64,000 bases of DNA from Acidobacteriota bacterium (GCA_003010405.1 PJLO01000008.1:62001-126000), one strand, 5' to 3'; positions 16,390 through 25,758 are shown, counted from the stretch's first letter. Made by a program: numbers and translations. The notes: generated by a model not told the origin, from the letters alone.

Positions 16390-16418
16390 TTGACGCGCAT
16401 TTTCTTTTCTGGCATTCT
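16390..16418 (+). promoter_or_regulatory. Sigma70-like promoter
   Basis: TTGACG (16390-16395), 17-base spacer, CATTCT (16413-16418). The leader contains a perfect 11-bp hairpin GGGCAGGAGTG / CACTCCTGCCC at 16479-16503. Confidence 0.5.
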
Positions 16419-16533
16419 TCCCTTGTGACTGCATTGCAATGAGTTTGCTGTAATGCCTTGGTGATTCTGCCAGGGCGTGGGCAGGAGTGCTGCACTCCTG
16501 CCCGCTCCTATCTCCATAGAAAGGGAAGATGAA

Positions 16534-16794
16534 ATGGACCTAATGCAAGTAATTGATCCGGTGGCGTTCGAGGAATGGATCAGCAGACGTTTTGCTGGCG
16601 ATGGGGCGCTGAATGGCCTGAATGGCGGAAGCGAAAGCATCACCTTGCAGCGGTTGATGGCGAATGCAGTAACCGATCCTCAGGTAACAATTCTGTCCCG
16701 CGCCGTTGCCGAAACGGGTGTCGATGAAACGCACGCGAGGATGACAATCGCTCTCATGCAAGCGTTCCTTCAGACCAGCGCATCAGCGCATTGA
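16534..16794 (+). CDS. Small hypothetical protein
   Basis: Product of 86 residues, starting MDLMQVIDPVAFEEW after the ribosome site aagggaag. Mostly helical by composition (LQRLMANAVTDPQVTIL, ARMTIALMQAFLQ); no Cys, no membrane segment. Not recognised. It is the first gene after the palindrome and promoter and lies 51 bases before the DUF6884-like gene. Confidence 0.55.
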   Translation: MDLMQVIDPVAFEEWISRRFAGDGALNGLNGGSESITLQRLMANAVTDPQVTILSRAVAETGVDETHARMTIALMQAFLQTSASAH

Positions 16795-16845
16795 GCATAA
16801 GAACAGGAAGTTTGCTTAAGAGATTAGGCCCGAGGGGCGGTCCAA

Positions 16846-17244
16846 ATGCGAATATATCTAACACATTGCTGCAAGAAGAAGGCCCCGGAATTTAGGGGCA
16901 CCGGCCTGACAGTACGACCGGACATTTTGTACACGGCTACTCCCACACAACGATTTATGCAACGATGTGTCCAAAGCGGCAAGGAATGGGCGATTTTGTC
17001 TGATCTATATGGGGTTTGGTTCCCCGATGTGGAACATGAATGGTACGAGAAGGACCCCAACACTGTTACGGAAAGAGAGTTTGCATCACTTCGCAGTGAT
17101 TTAGAGACTGCACTGGCACGCTATGCAGAGATCATGTTCTACCACAATCCTGGTCGATTCCATCCACTCTATGGACGGCTACTGGCTGAGAATAGCCTTG
17201 CCGGGAGAGTAAAGCTCATTTCGCATCTGCGGGATATTCAATGA
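16846..17244 (+). CDS. DUF6884-like protein
   Basis: Protein of 132 residues beginning MRIYLTHCCKKK, with DILYTATPTQRFMQRC, WAILSDLYGVWFPDVEHEWYEKDP and FYHNPGRFHPLYGRLL. The pattern matches the DUF6884 family, distantly like YaaA-type proteins; no biochemical role is established that I know of. Ribosome site gaggggcgg. Its stop overlaps the start of the next gene (ATGA). Confidence 0.7.
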   Translation: MRIYLTHCCKKKAPEFRGTGLTVRPDILYTATPTQRFMQRCVQSGKEWAILSDLYGVWFPDVEHEWYEKDPNTVTEREFASLRSDLETALARYAEIMFYHNPGRFHPLYGRLLAENSLAGRVKLISHLRDIQ

Positions 17245-17936
17245 ACGCGTCAACCGATGATCTTTGCGCTTGGGTACACACCCAGATTGAACGCAGACCC
17301 CTTATTTCCTATCCGTTCAAGCTGGACTCCTTACCGAAGAACGGAATCTATTTCTTCTACGAGAACGGAGAGGCCCAGAATCACGCGGCGTCAGAACTAC
17401 CAAGAATTGTGAGGGTAGGAACACACAAAGACGGGAATTTCCGGTCCAGAATAGCAGAGCATTTTCTCCTAGACGAACACAAGATGGCTTTCGATGCAGA
17501 TAAACCAGCCCCGCACGAGCGCAGTATTTTCAGAAAACACATCGGAAGAGCGTTGCTAGAGCGCGAGAAGGACGCGTACTTGAAGGTGTGGGAACTGGAT
17601 TTCACCACGAGGGCGACCCGGGACTTGTATCGGCATTTAAGGGACATTCGGATTGAAACAGAAATTGAATTAGAGGTAACTCGGATTCTGCGCGATACTT
17701 TTACGTTCCGGTACATCGAAATCCCAGGCGAGAAGGACCGGATGGGGGGAGATGGTTTAGAGAAAGCACTGATCGGTACTCTTGCCCAATGCGCCTGTTG
17801 CACCTCAAGCCCAAGCTGGCTGGGGAGGCACTCGCCTAAGCCGAAAATCTCTACTGGCCATCTTTGGCTAATTCAACACCTGAAGGCTCATCCGCTGACC
17901 CAGCAGCAACTTCAGGCCATTTTAGCTGCGATCTGA
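17241..17936 (+). CDS. GIY-YIG nuclease-like protein
   Basis: Protein of 231 residues. The N-terminal half has NGIYFFYENGE (residues 34-44, the GIY strand), RIVRVGTHKDGNFRSRIAEHF (55-75, the YIG strand with Arg and His) and a later GLEKALIGTLAQC (172-184) that supplies the catalytic-type Glu. These are the elements of a GIY-YIG nuclease, although the strand motifs are divergent (RVGTH for YIG). The C-terminal part has a short Cys cluster (CACC). Coupled to the DUF6884-like gene by a 4-base overlap. Confidence 0.68.
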   Translation: MNASTDDLCAWVHTQIERRPLISYPFKLDSLPKNGIYFFYENGEAQNHAASELPRIVRVGTHKDGNFRSRIAEHFLLDEHKMAFDADKPAPHERSIFRKHIGRALLEREKDAYLKVWELDFTTRATRDLYRHLRDIRIETEIELEVTRILRDTFTFRYIEIPGEKDRMGGDGLEKALIGTLAQCACCTSSPSWLGRHSPKPKISTGHLWLIQHLKAHPLTQQQLQAILAAI

Positions 17937-18073
17937 AACCTTCCAAGTTTGCGGTCGCGGTTAACCTTGAATAGATATAGATCTAAACGGGGGGTTAGAT
18001 CTTGTACGCAGGAAGACTTTTGTCGCTTATTATCGCGCATAAACGAGACCGGACGGGTATTCGGCAAGATCAG

Positions 18074-18100
18074 CGGCAGCCGTTGATGGCTGCCGTTTTC
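18074..18100 (+). terminator. Rho-independent terminator
   Basis: CGGCAGCC / GGCTGCCG, 6-base loop, then ttttc. Otherwise 17937-18455 shows no gene. Confidence 0.7.
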
Positions 18101-18455
18101 GTTGTGTGCCGTTAGAGTAAACGCGACCAGGACTACCTATCGCGCAGTCAATCGTGGCCGAGGAGTTCGCCAGTCTGCCGGGTGCGCCTGTAAGACACAG
18201 AAAAGAAATACGGTTCTAAGTTCCAGAGATTAGATAATTATCGTAAGCGCTGTCTCTAATAGCACGTTACAACCCGCGCGTCCCGCATTTTCGTGGTGCA
18301 CTGGCCTAGTGTTTTCCCGTTTTGGAATGCAATGCCAAATAAGTTGGCCACTCCAGCTACTCAGGCTGCATCGAAAAGCAGAGTACCTGCTAACATAGCG
18401 CCTCCAATTGTTCATTTGTTTGTTCATTGTTCGAGTTCCGATCAGGAGAGTCTGT

Positions 18456-20702
18456 GTGAAGAGATTCGCGAAGTTACTGCCCATTGCTCTAATTTTCGTT
18501 GTCTTTGCCGGGCTCGCCGGCTGTGGAGGTAGCTCGAAAAAAGCCACCCCGGTACCCGCGACATTATCGACGATCACCGTTGGCGCCGGCGCATCCACGG
18601 TCAACCTGGGGCAGACGCTCAATATGACAGCGATTGCCACTTATAGTGACAAGACCACGTCGAATGTCACCACATCCGCCACGTGGCAGACGTCCGATCC
18701 CACGATTGCGATCATAGACAGCAAAGGCCTGCTGTCTGCCGCTGGACCAAATACGGGAACCATTACGGTAACGGCAACAGTAGGAAACACGTCTGGTTTC
18801 ATGGACATTAAAGTGCAGACCTCCGGGTCGTCTCCCGGGGCGGCGACTCTAACCCAGATCGTGGTAACACCAGTTAATCCTCTTGATTCTCCCACCTCCG
18901 TTGCCAAGGGACAGACACAGCAGTTTGCAGCCAGCGGTATTTATTCAGACGGCAGCCAGGCTGACCTTACGAGGGGAGTTGTCTGGAGCACTGGCGACAG
19001 CAGCATCGCCACTATTACTCAGACCGGGAACGCCACGGGAATCGGCATTGGATCGACAACGGTTATTGCAACCCTCGGCTCGATTTCCGGTTCTGCTCCG
19101 CTATCGGTAAGTTCCGCATCGCTTTCGTCAATCAGCATTGCGTGCGACCCGGTGAATCTGACTATTGAAATAAACGGCCAGGCGACGTTTAGCGTGACCG
19201 GAATCTACAGCGACGGCACCGCGCAGGACTTGACGGCAGTCGCTACCTATTCATCGGCGGATTCGACAATCGCGGCCTTCAAATCCCCGGCGCCGAACGC
19301 CAATGTGGCAGCCGGCGTAGCGGCGGGTACGGTTAACATCTCAGCAAAGGTGGGTACGTTGTCGGACACTGAGACGCTGACCGTGCTTCCGGCAACGTTG
19401 ACTGCTCTCAGCATCACGCCGGAAACAGCATCAATCGCAAAGGGCACGACTCAGCAGTTCAGCTTGACTGGTATTTACAGCGATGGCAGCTCTGGACCGT
19501 TAACCGGAGGCGTGAGCTGGAGTTCTTCGGCTCCTTCCATTGCGCTTATCGATCAGACCACTGGCTTGGCCCAGGGAATTGCGGCCAGTGCCACTCCTGT
19601 CACCATCCAGGCCCAGTATGGCGGACTCTCAGCGACAGCAGAGTTGACGGTTAGGGCGGCAACTTTGTCTTCGATTCTGGTTACCCCGGCCATGCCTACG
19701 GTCGGGATGGGAGGCTCGGTACAGTTCACAGCTTCCGGCGTATTCAGCGATAACACTACGCAGGACCTGTCATCAGTGGTCCAATGGAGTTCGTCCGCGC
19801 CCAGTGTCGCCAGCATCAACAGCGTCGGCGTGGCCAGCGTTTCCACCAGCGCCACACCCGGTCAGACCACGGTAATTACTGCGCAGTATCTGGGCGTAAG
19901 CGGATTGACTACCCTCACCGCCGCTCGCGTCACACTCACGGGGATCAATGTGCTCCCTGCCTCTCCGGTTGTGCCGACACGCAGCAGAGTCCAGTTCACT
20001 GCCATGGGCGTATACAGCGATGGCAGCACGGCTCCGCTCAGTGGCGTGAGGTGGACTACCTCCAGTCCAAGCAGAGCGATGATTAACCGGCAGGGATTAG
20101 CCCGCACCAAGTGGCGAACCGGCGCGGTGGTAGTGTGCGCGAGGTTTAGAGGCATCACAGGCTCGACGACGATGACAATCACGTCTTCTACTTTGACGTC
20201 GGTGACGATTTCGCCTGTCAACCCGACAATTGCAGTTGGCACAACGCAGCAGTTTGCGTTGACTGGGACCTACGGTGACGGCACGACGATAGACGTAACG
20301 CCGGGAGCATACTGGACCACTTCCAACTGGAGAGACGTGGTTGTCGGCAGATATGGATTGGTCTTCGGCAGGGCGGTGGGGCAGGCCACGATCACAGCGA
20401 ACTATAAATCGTTGAGCGATCAAACCTTGATGACCGTCTCAGCTGCCACTCTCACCGGTATCACGGTTAATCCGCCGACTCCGACCGTTGTACTTGGCGG
20501 AGTGCAGCAATTCACGGCCACTGGAAGCTTCAGCGACGGCAGCACGCAAGACATCACGTCGCTGGTTCAATGGAGTTCGTCGGCTCCGACAACTGCGGTT
20601 GTAAACAAGCTCGGCGTGGCTTCAAGCACCTCGATCGGCTCGGCAACAATCAGCGCAACCTTTAAGGGACAAACGGGAACCGCGGTTCTGAACGTGAACT
20701 AG
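18456..20702 (+). CDS. BIG2 repeat lipoprotein
   Basis: Secreted lipoprotein of 748 residues made of eight bacterial Ig-like (BIG2) repeats of about 85-90 residues. The start is GTG at 18456 with AGGAG 7 bases upstream; the frame is open to 18408. The signal peptide ends in a lipobox (AGLAGC). Each repeat has the pattern L..I.V.P, V..G...QF.A.G.YSDGS, W.SS.P..A.I and a closing strand. The repeats diverge in the sixth and seventh (RTKWRTGAVVVCARF, SNWRDVVVGRYG). Such proteins are cell-surface adhesion or scaffold modules. Confidence 0.88.
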   Translation: MKRFAKLLPIALIFVVFAGLAGCGGSSKKATPVPATLSTITVGAGASTVNLGQTLNMTAIATYSDKTTSNVTTSATWQTSDPTIAIIDSKGLLSAAGPNTGTITVTATVGNTSGFMDIKVQTSGSSPGAATLTQIVVTPVNPLDSPTSVAKGQTQQFAASGIYSDGSQADLTRGVVWSTGDSSIATITQTGNATGIGIGSTTVIATLGSISGSAPLSVSSASLSSISIACDPVNLTIEINGQATFSVTGIYSDGTAQDLTAVATYSSADSTIAAFKSPAPNANVAAGVAAGTVNISAKVGTLSDTETLTVLPATLTALSITPETASIAKGTTQQFSLTGIYSDGSSGPLTGGVSWSSSAPSIALIDQTTGLAQGIAASATPVTIQAQYGGLSATAELTVRAATLSSILVTPAMPTVGMGGSVQFTASGVFSDNTTQDLSSVVQWSSSAPSVASINSVGVASVSTSATPGQTTVITAQYLGVSGLTTLTAARVTLTGINVLPASPVVPTRSRVQFTAMGVYSDGSTAPLSGVRWTTSSPSRAMINRQGLARTKWRTGAVVVCARFRGITGSTTMTITSSTLTSVTISPVNPTIAVGTTQQFALTGTYGDGTTIDVTPGAYWTTSNWRDVVVGRYGLVFGRAVGQATITANYKSLSDQTLMTVSAATLTGITVNPPTPTVVLGGVQQFTATGSFSDGSTQDITSLVQWSSSAPTTAVVNKLGVASSTSIGSATISATFKGQTGTAVLNVN

Positions 20703-20724
20703 GCTCCTGAGGTTTCGACCACTT

Positions 20725-20752
20725 GGCCCTCACTTTTGGTGGGGGCCTTTTC
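20725..20752 (+). terminator. Rho-independent terminator
   Basis: GGCCCTCAC / GTGGGGGCC with a short T-rich loop, followed by tttt. Confidence 0.7.
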
Positions 20753-20835
20753 TTTCAAACAAAATGTGTCGTTGCAAACTTTAGGGACGAGCAGCTTTGG
20801 AAAGGGGTATCATCTTTGGCCAGTGAGGTGGTCCT

Positions 20836-21282
20836 ATGCCGCTTGCCGAGTCGGTTCGTTCAATTCTGAAACAGAAAGGCGGAGTCGTTCATTCCATCTC
20901 TCCGTCCGATACGGTTTACGAAGCCATCGCAATGATGGCTGAAAAGCAGGTAGGCGCGCTGGTTGTGATCTTTGAAGGCGAGATTGCGGGCATTGTTTCG
21001 GAACGCGACTACGCGCGTAAGGTGATTCTGAAGGGGCGATCTTCGAAAGAAACCACCGTCTCGGAGATCATGAGCTCCCCAGTGATTTTTGTCTCTCCAG
21101 AACATACCGTCGGCGAATGCATGAAGATCATGACAGAGCATCGCTTTCGACATCTGCCGGTATTGGAGCAAGACCGGATCGTTGGCGTAATCTCGATCCG
21201 CGATCTTGTGAACTGGATTCTTTCGGAGCAAACGGAAACCATTCGCCACCTGGAGGCCTACATTACTGGCAGGCCATCCTGA
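20836..21282 (+). CDS. CBS-domain protein
   Basis: Protein of 148 residues made of two CBS domains and nothing else. Domain 1 runs from about VHSISPSDTVYEAIAMM to IVSERDYARKVIL, domain 2 from MSSPVIFVSPEHTVGECM to VGVISIRDLVNWIL. CBS pairs bind adenine nucleotides and act as energy sensors; the partner is not evident here. Confidence 0.87.
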   Translation: MPLAESVRSILKQKGGVVHSISPSDTVYEAIAMMAEKQVGALVVIFEGEIAGIVSERDYARKVILKGRSSKETTVSEIMSSPVIFVSPEHTVGECMKIMTEHRFRHLPVLEQDRIVGVISIRDLVNWILSEQTETIRHLEAYITGRPS

Positions 21283-21324
21283 CTAATGCTTTTTATTGCA
21301 AAGTGGCGGGGTGCGCCGAAAATG

Positions 21325-21792
21325 TTAGGAGAGCAGGTCGAGAACCTCGGAGAGTTTTTGGCGAATTCTCCGCAAGTCTTCTTTGTCTCCGGTTCCGTTT
21401 ACGGGAAACGGCGTAGTCGATTGCGCCTGATCGACAGGTTGCCCAGCATATTCGACTGAATCAGAAGGCGGGGCCGCATTCAGAAGCTGATCCGATGATC
21501 TGCCTGAGCGCGTCTCTTCGCGAAGTTTTTCGCGAGCACCGGCGATCGTGAAGCCATCTTCGTAAAGCAGCTTGCGAATCTGTATTACATACTCCACGTC
21601 CTTGCGGCGGTACATCCGCTGCCCTGAACTGCTTTTGCCGGGCTTCAGTTGCGGAAACTCCGTCTCCCAGAAGCGGAGAACGTAGGTCGGCAGGTCTGCT
21701 AACTGGCTCACTTCACCGATGCGAAAATAAAGCTTCTCCGGAATCACTACATCCGCGAGCGCCTTGGCGTGTTTGCGTTTGGCTGTAGGCAT
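21325..21792 (-). CDS. MerR-family transcriptional regulator
   Basis: Protein of 155 residues with a MerR-type winged helix-turn-helix (YFRIGEVSQLADLPTYVLRFWETEFPQL, then RMYRRKDVEYVIQIRKLLYEDGFTIAGAREKL). The C-terminal third is low-complexity and short, without a recognisable ligand domain or Cys motif, so the inducer cannot be guessed. Confidence 0.85.
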   Translation of the reverse strand: MPTAKRKHAKALADVVIPEKLYFRIGEVSQLADLPTYVLRFWETEFPQLKPGKSSSGQRMYRRKDVEYVIQIRKLLYEDGFTIAGAREKLREETRSGRSSDQLLNAAPPSDSVEYAGQPVDQAQSTTPFPVNGTGDKEDLRRIRQKLSEVLDLLS

Positions 21793-21869
21793 CGTAAAAG
21801 AACTCTATTTAGCCGTTCTTGTCTTGTAACACGAGTATGGCGTCCCATCAAAGTGGCCCGCGCACAAAT

Positions 21870-22050
21870 AAAAAGTCTCCGCGGGCAGCGCGGAGACTGG
21901 CGACAGAGAAATCGAGGTCTAGCCACCTCACAGGTCCAGTACCGCGTGCAATTTATACGTACCGCGGCGCTAGATTGGACCCCTCTCCCTTGAAGATACT
22001 CGCAAAAGATCTGCTAATCCTGCCTACATGTTGGATGCAATCAAGTGCTA
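21870..22050 (-). ncRNA. Candidate small RNA upstream of the MerR gene
   Basis: On the minus strand TTGACA (22086-22081) and CAAAAT (22063-22058) are spaced by 17 bases. About 150 bases further a strong terminator AGTCTCCGCG / CGCGGAGACT ends in TTTTTATTT (21898-21868). Inside, GGTCCA/TGGACC and CCGCG/CGCGG arms can pair. No ORF of note is present. This is a prediction from promoter, fold and terminator only; a long leader or cryptic transcript is possible. Confidence 0.35.
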
Positions 22051-22279
22051 GTCCAAGATTTTGTTGCTAGTTACTCTGATTGTCAATAGATTTTTGTCGT
22101 TTCTTGCTTGACGAGCCACCTGAAGCTTATCAATCTTCTTAGTTCCTGCCGCGATTGCCTCACTGATCCGAATCCGGAATCGAGATGGCGATGAAAGTAT
22201 CTTCGCCGCGTGTTCTGCGAGCGGTGCTAAACTGCTGGGCTCGGACGTTTTACGCTGGCTCTTCTGGGAGGCGAACGCC

Positions 22280-23341
22280 ATGCCGAACCTAATGTCGGCG
22301 GTAATGAAGAGTAAGCCGGCAGCGGGGATCGAAATCCGCGAAGTTCCCATCCCTGCCGTTGGCCTCACCGATGTCCTTGTTAAGGTGAAGGTCGCCTCTA
22401 TTTGCGGTACGGATCTGCACATCTACAACTGGGACCCGTGGGCGCAGGGACGCATCACTCCTCCGCTCATCCCCGGACACGAATTCTGCGGATACGTCGA
22501 GGCCATCGGTGACGAGGTCACGAATGTAAAAGAGGGCGACTTTGTTTCGGCGGAAATGCACGTCGCCTGCGGCAAGTGCCTGCAGTGCCGCACCGGGCAG
22601 GGGCACATCTGCCAGAATGTGAAAATTATCGGCATCGACCGGAACGGAGCATTCGCCGATTATGTCGTAATTCCCGAGTCGAACATCTGGAAGCTAGATC
22701 CCGCGATCCCGCACGAATACGCATCGATCCTCGATCCGCTTGGAAATGCGTTTCACACGGTGCTCTCAGGCGATGTAGCGGCCAAAAACATCGCAATTAC
22801 CGGATGCGGCCCCATCGGACTGTTCGCTATCGCCGTGGCGCGTGCCTGCGGAGCGGCCCAGGTCTTTGCCATCGAGGTCAACGAATATCGCCGCAACATT
22901 GCACGGCAGATGAAGGCCGACTTCGTGCTTGACCCCGCGAGCGAGGACGTGCGCGCCATCATTCGCGATCACACGAACGGCTATGGCGTCGACGTGCTGC
23001 TGGAAATGGCCGGACACAAGGACGCGGTGAGACTCGGCTTTGATATCTTGCGCACCGGTGGCCGTGTGAGTCTGCTCGGAATCCCTTCGCGTCCCATGGA
23101 ACTGGATCTTGCGCGCGACATCATATTCAAAGGCGCAACTGTGTTCGGCATCAATGGACGCAGGATGTTCGAGACCTGGTATCAGATGACCGCGCTGCTC
23201 AAGGCGGGAAAGCTCGAACTGCATCCGGTGATCTCGAACCGCTTGCCGCTTTCCGATTTCAGCAAGAGCATGGACCTGCTGAATTCCGGCAAGGCCTCGA
23301 AAATTCTGCTTTACACCGACGGTGTCGACAGCACGTTCTGA
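22280..23341 (+). CDS. tdh: L-threonine 3-dehydrogenase
   Basis: Zinc- and NAD-dependent enzyme that oxidises threonine to 2-amino-3-ketobutyrate. 353 residues; catalytic zinc motif SICGTDLHIYNWDPWAQ, GHEFCGYV, structural zinc loop CGKCLQCRTGQGHIC, Rossmann motif ITGCGPIGLFA, and ILDPLGNAFHT, all characteristic of TDH. It sits 10 bases before kbl, so the two form a threonine-to-glycine operon. Start context gggaggcgaacgccATG. Confidence 0.95.
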   Translation: MPNLMSAVMKSKPAAGIEIREVPIPAVGLTDVLVKVKVASICGTDLHIYNWDPWAQGRITPPLIPGHEFCGYVEAIGDEVTNVKEGDFVSAEMHVACGKCLQCRTGQGHICQNVKIIGIDRNGAFADYVVIPESNIWKLDPAIPHEYASILDPLGNAFHTVLSGDVAAKNIAITGCGPIGLFAIAVARACGAAQVFAIEVNEYRRNIARQMKADFVLDPASEDVRAIIRDHTNGYGVDVLLEMAGHKDAVRLGFDILRTGGRVSLLGIPSRPMELDLARDIIFKGATVFGINGRRMFETWYQMTALLKAGKLELHPVISNRLPLSDFSKSMDLLNSGKASKILLYTDGVDSTF

Positions 23342-23351
23342 AGGGAGTCTC

Positions 23352-24563
23352 ATGGCCATGGCTCGCATCAACCCCCTCGCATTCCTCTCCGATGAATTGA
23401 ACACGCTGAAGGAGCAAGGCACCTATTTCAAATTGCGCGTGCTGGATGACGAGCAGGCTCCGGTTTGTCACTTTGACGGACGCAAGGTGATTAACCTCGC
23501 CTCCAACAACTATCTCGGGCTTACCACTCACCCCAAGCTTCGCGAGGCCGCGCTGGAGGCCACGCGCAAGTACGGAGTGGGCTCCGGCGCCGTGCGGACC
23601 ATTGCCGGGACCATGAAGCTTCACATGGAGTTGGAAGAAAAAATTGCGCGCTTCAAGGGCGTGGAGGCATGCGTCGTCTTTCAGTCCGGCTTTACGGCCA
23701 ACGCCGGAACCGTATCGGCGATCCTCGGTAAAGACGACTACATCATCAGCGATGAGTTGAATCATGCGTCCATCATCGATGGCTGCCGCCTGTCGCGCGC
23801 AAAGATTCTGGTCTTCCGCCACAAGGACGTGGCACACGCGGAAGAGCAACTCGCCAGCGTTGCCAATCTTCCGGGGAAAAAGCTTCTGATCAGCGATGGC
23901 GTCTTCTCGATGGACGGCGACATCGGTCCGCTGCCGGGGCTTTGCGCTGCAGCGGAAAAGTATGGGGCAATCATGATGGTCGACGACGCGCACGCCTCCG
24001 GGGTTCTGGGGCGCAATGGACGCGGCACTATCGACCACTTCGGAGTGCACGGGCGCGTTGACATCCAGGTGGGCACGCTTTCGAAGGCAATCGGCGCACT
24101 CGGCGGATACGTCTGCGGCACGCGCGACTTCATCGAATACCTATACCACCGCGCACGGCCGTTCCTGTTCTCCACCTCGCATCCGCCATCGGTCGCTGCC
24201 ACCTGCATTGCGGCGTTTGATGTGCTGGAGAACGAGCCGGAATTGATTGAGCGCCTGTGGTCAAACACCCGCTTCTTCAAAAAAGAACTGGGACTGCTTG
24301 GCTTCAACATTGGCGGTGTCACCACGCCAGCCAGCGAAACTCCGATCACGCCCATCATTATCGGCGATGGACGCGCCACGATGGACTTCAGCAAGGCGCT
24401 CTTTGAACAGGGAGTCATGGGAACAGGCATCGCCTTCCCAACTGTTCCAGAGGGCAAGGCACGGGTACGAACCATCGTCACGGCAACGCATACGGAGGCT
24501 GAACTCAGTCAGGCGCTCGAAATCCTGGGCAGAGTTGGGAAAAGCATGGGGCTGATCGGGTAG
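23352..24563 (+). CDS. kbl: Glycine C-acetyltransferase (2-amino-3-ketobutyrate CoA ligase)
   Basis: PLP enzyme that cleaves 2-amino-3-ketobutyrate with CoA to glycine and acetyl-CoA. 403 residues from ATG at 23352, 6 bases after gggag; the frame is open further up but that overlaps tdh. Motifs: NNYLGLTTHPKL, GSGAVRTIAGT, DELNHASIIDG, VDDAHASGVLG and the PLP-lysine loop TLSKAIGALGGYVCG. Confidence 0.95.
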   Translation: MAMARINPLAFLSDELNTLKEQGTYFKLRVLDDEQAPVCHFDGRKVINLASNNYLGLTTHPKLREAALEATRKYGVGSGAVRTIAGTMKLHMELEEKIARFKGVEACVVFQSGFTANAGTVSAILGKDDYIISDELNHASIIDGCRLSRAKILVFRHKDVAHAEEQLASVANLPGKKLLISDGVFSMDGDIGPLPGLCAAAEKYGAIMMVDDAHASGVLGRNGRGTIDHFGVHGRVDIQVGTLSKAIGALGGYVCGTRDFIEYLYHRARPFLFSTSHPPSVAATCIAAFDVLENEPELIERLWSNTRFFKKELGLLGFNIGGVTTPASETPITPIIIGDGRATMDFSKALFEQGVMGTGIAFPTVPEGKARVRTIVTATHTEAELSQALEILGRVGKSMGLIG

Positions 24564-24643
24564 GGAATAACAGCGTTCCTAGTGACCGGAGGCACCTGAG
24601 AGCTATAATAATTTCGCTTCCCAACTTCAACAAATCTGCGAGG

Positions 24644-25123
24644 TTGACGCCCTTGGCCCGTCATCTGTTTGCGGGATTTAGCGGAATTGTAGTGGCAGTT
24701 GCTATTCCAATTGTGGTAATGGCGGTTTCCTATCGTCTGACTGATAAAAGCACGCACTACACGTTTGAACCTCGCGGGCAGGGAAGCTTTGAGCCCAGAC
24801 TTGCCAACTATGTCGGGTTCGCTCAGTACATCATTGGATTAGCAACGGGGTCTTTGGCGCTTGCGGCGGGTTCATCCATTCTTAAGAGTTCGGGAGTACT
24901 TCATTGGCGTTTTGCATCACCGCTGACGTTACTGGGTGCGAGCGTGATTTATGGTGTGTGCTTTATCGCGTTAATCAATTACTTCTACGAAGGATTTTTG
25001 CATGACGCCCACAGCTACAAACAATTCCGTTACAACCTAAACAATACTTTTGGTTTTTCGTGCTTGCTATCATTTGCCATCGGATACATGTGGCTTGCGG
25101 TCATCATCACAAAGAGCAGCTAA
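24644..25123 (+). CDS. Hypothetical multi-pass membrane protein
   Basis: Product of 159 residues with four predicted membrane helices (GIVVAVAIPIVVMAVSY, YIIGLATGSLALAAG, LLGASVIYGVCFIALI, LLSFAIGYMWLAVII). The first start in frame is TTG at 24644 preceded by gcgagg; a TTG at 24653 is also possible. A TATAAT lies at 24604. AT-richer than its neighbours by eye. Not recognised. Confidence 0.6.
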   Translation: MTPLARHLFAGFSGIVVAVAIPIVVMAVSYRLTDKSTHYTFEPRGQGSFEPRLANYVGFAQYIIGLATGSLALAAGSSILKSSGVLHWRFASPLTLLGASVIYGVCFIALINYFYEGFLHDAHSYKQFRYNLNNTFGFSCLLSFAIGYMWLAVIITKSS

Positions 25124-25152
25124 TACAAGAGTTGCAGAACCGCAACCCGGCG

Positions 25153-25539
25153 TTAATACTCCTCTCTGTCTACATACAGCAGCTCATTCTCTCCGTAGGT
25201 GTCCAAATTTCCATCTTTGTTGCGCTTGCTACCACAGATAAGGTCGTAACCATTAACGTCCCTACTGGTGAAGAGTTCGCACTCAACCGTCATACCCACG
25301 TGTAGCTCACAATGTTGAGTTACGTTTGGATTTTCGACTCCCTTGATGTTGTTACATCTTGCGTAGTATTTGTGCCCGTCATGTTCGAGCACCACGGGTA
25401 CTTCAAACACGAGACTGCTCTCGCTATTTGTGCGCCCGACAACCTTGTAGCGGGCGTGTCGTTTGTGGCGTTCGTATGCAACCAGTGATAACAACATCAT
25501 GAGCACGCATACCACAATCAACACTTCTCGTCTTTTCAT
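25153..25539 (-). CDS. Hypothetical membrane-anchored protein
   Basis: Product of about 128 residues from the ATG at 25539 (MKRREVLIVV); the frame extends to 25599. One N-terminal membrane helix (VLIVVCVLMMLLSLVAY) is followed by a Lys/Arg-rich stretch and a soluble beta-rich domain with four Cys (YARCNN, QHCELH, VECELF, LICGS). Topology suggests a periplasmic or outer-leaflet domain. Convergent with the preceding membrane-protein gene. Not recognised. Confidence 0.5.
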   Translation of the reverse strand: MKRREVLIVVCVLMMLLSLVAYERHKRHARYKVVGRTNSESSLVFEVPVVLEHDGHKYYARCNNIKGVENPNVTQHCELHVGMTVECELFTSRDVNGYDLICGSKRNKDGNLDTYGENELLYVDREEY

Positions 25540-25758
25540 GCCGACCAACCGTCGCATTAAAATACTTGGCGCAATATCATATCGTTCCAATGAACTCACC
25601 GGGACAGCTCGCTAGGACGTGGAACATCTTACAATCCACGAAGCAATTGCGAAAGAGTGACCTTGAATCCATTGGCTTAGAAGTAACAACCCGCACGGAC
25701 GCACCGGGAAGGGTCCGTTGCGGCTGCCCTTTCGTATTTTTGCGGAGGATCTCGGGGG

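Noticed and set aside
18420-18450. tRNA-like GTTCGAGTTCCGAT string
   Set aside because: No acceptor or anticodon stems can be built around it.
18408-18455. Start of the BIG2 protein at 18408
   Set aside because: That start would bury the signal peptide; the GTG at 18456 has a ribosome site and gives a proper lipoprotein signal.
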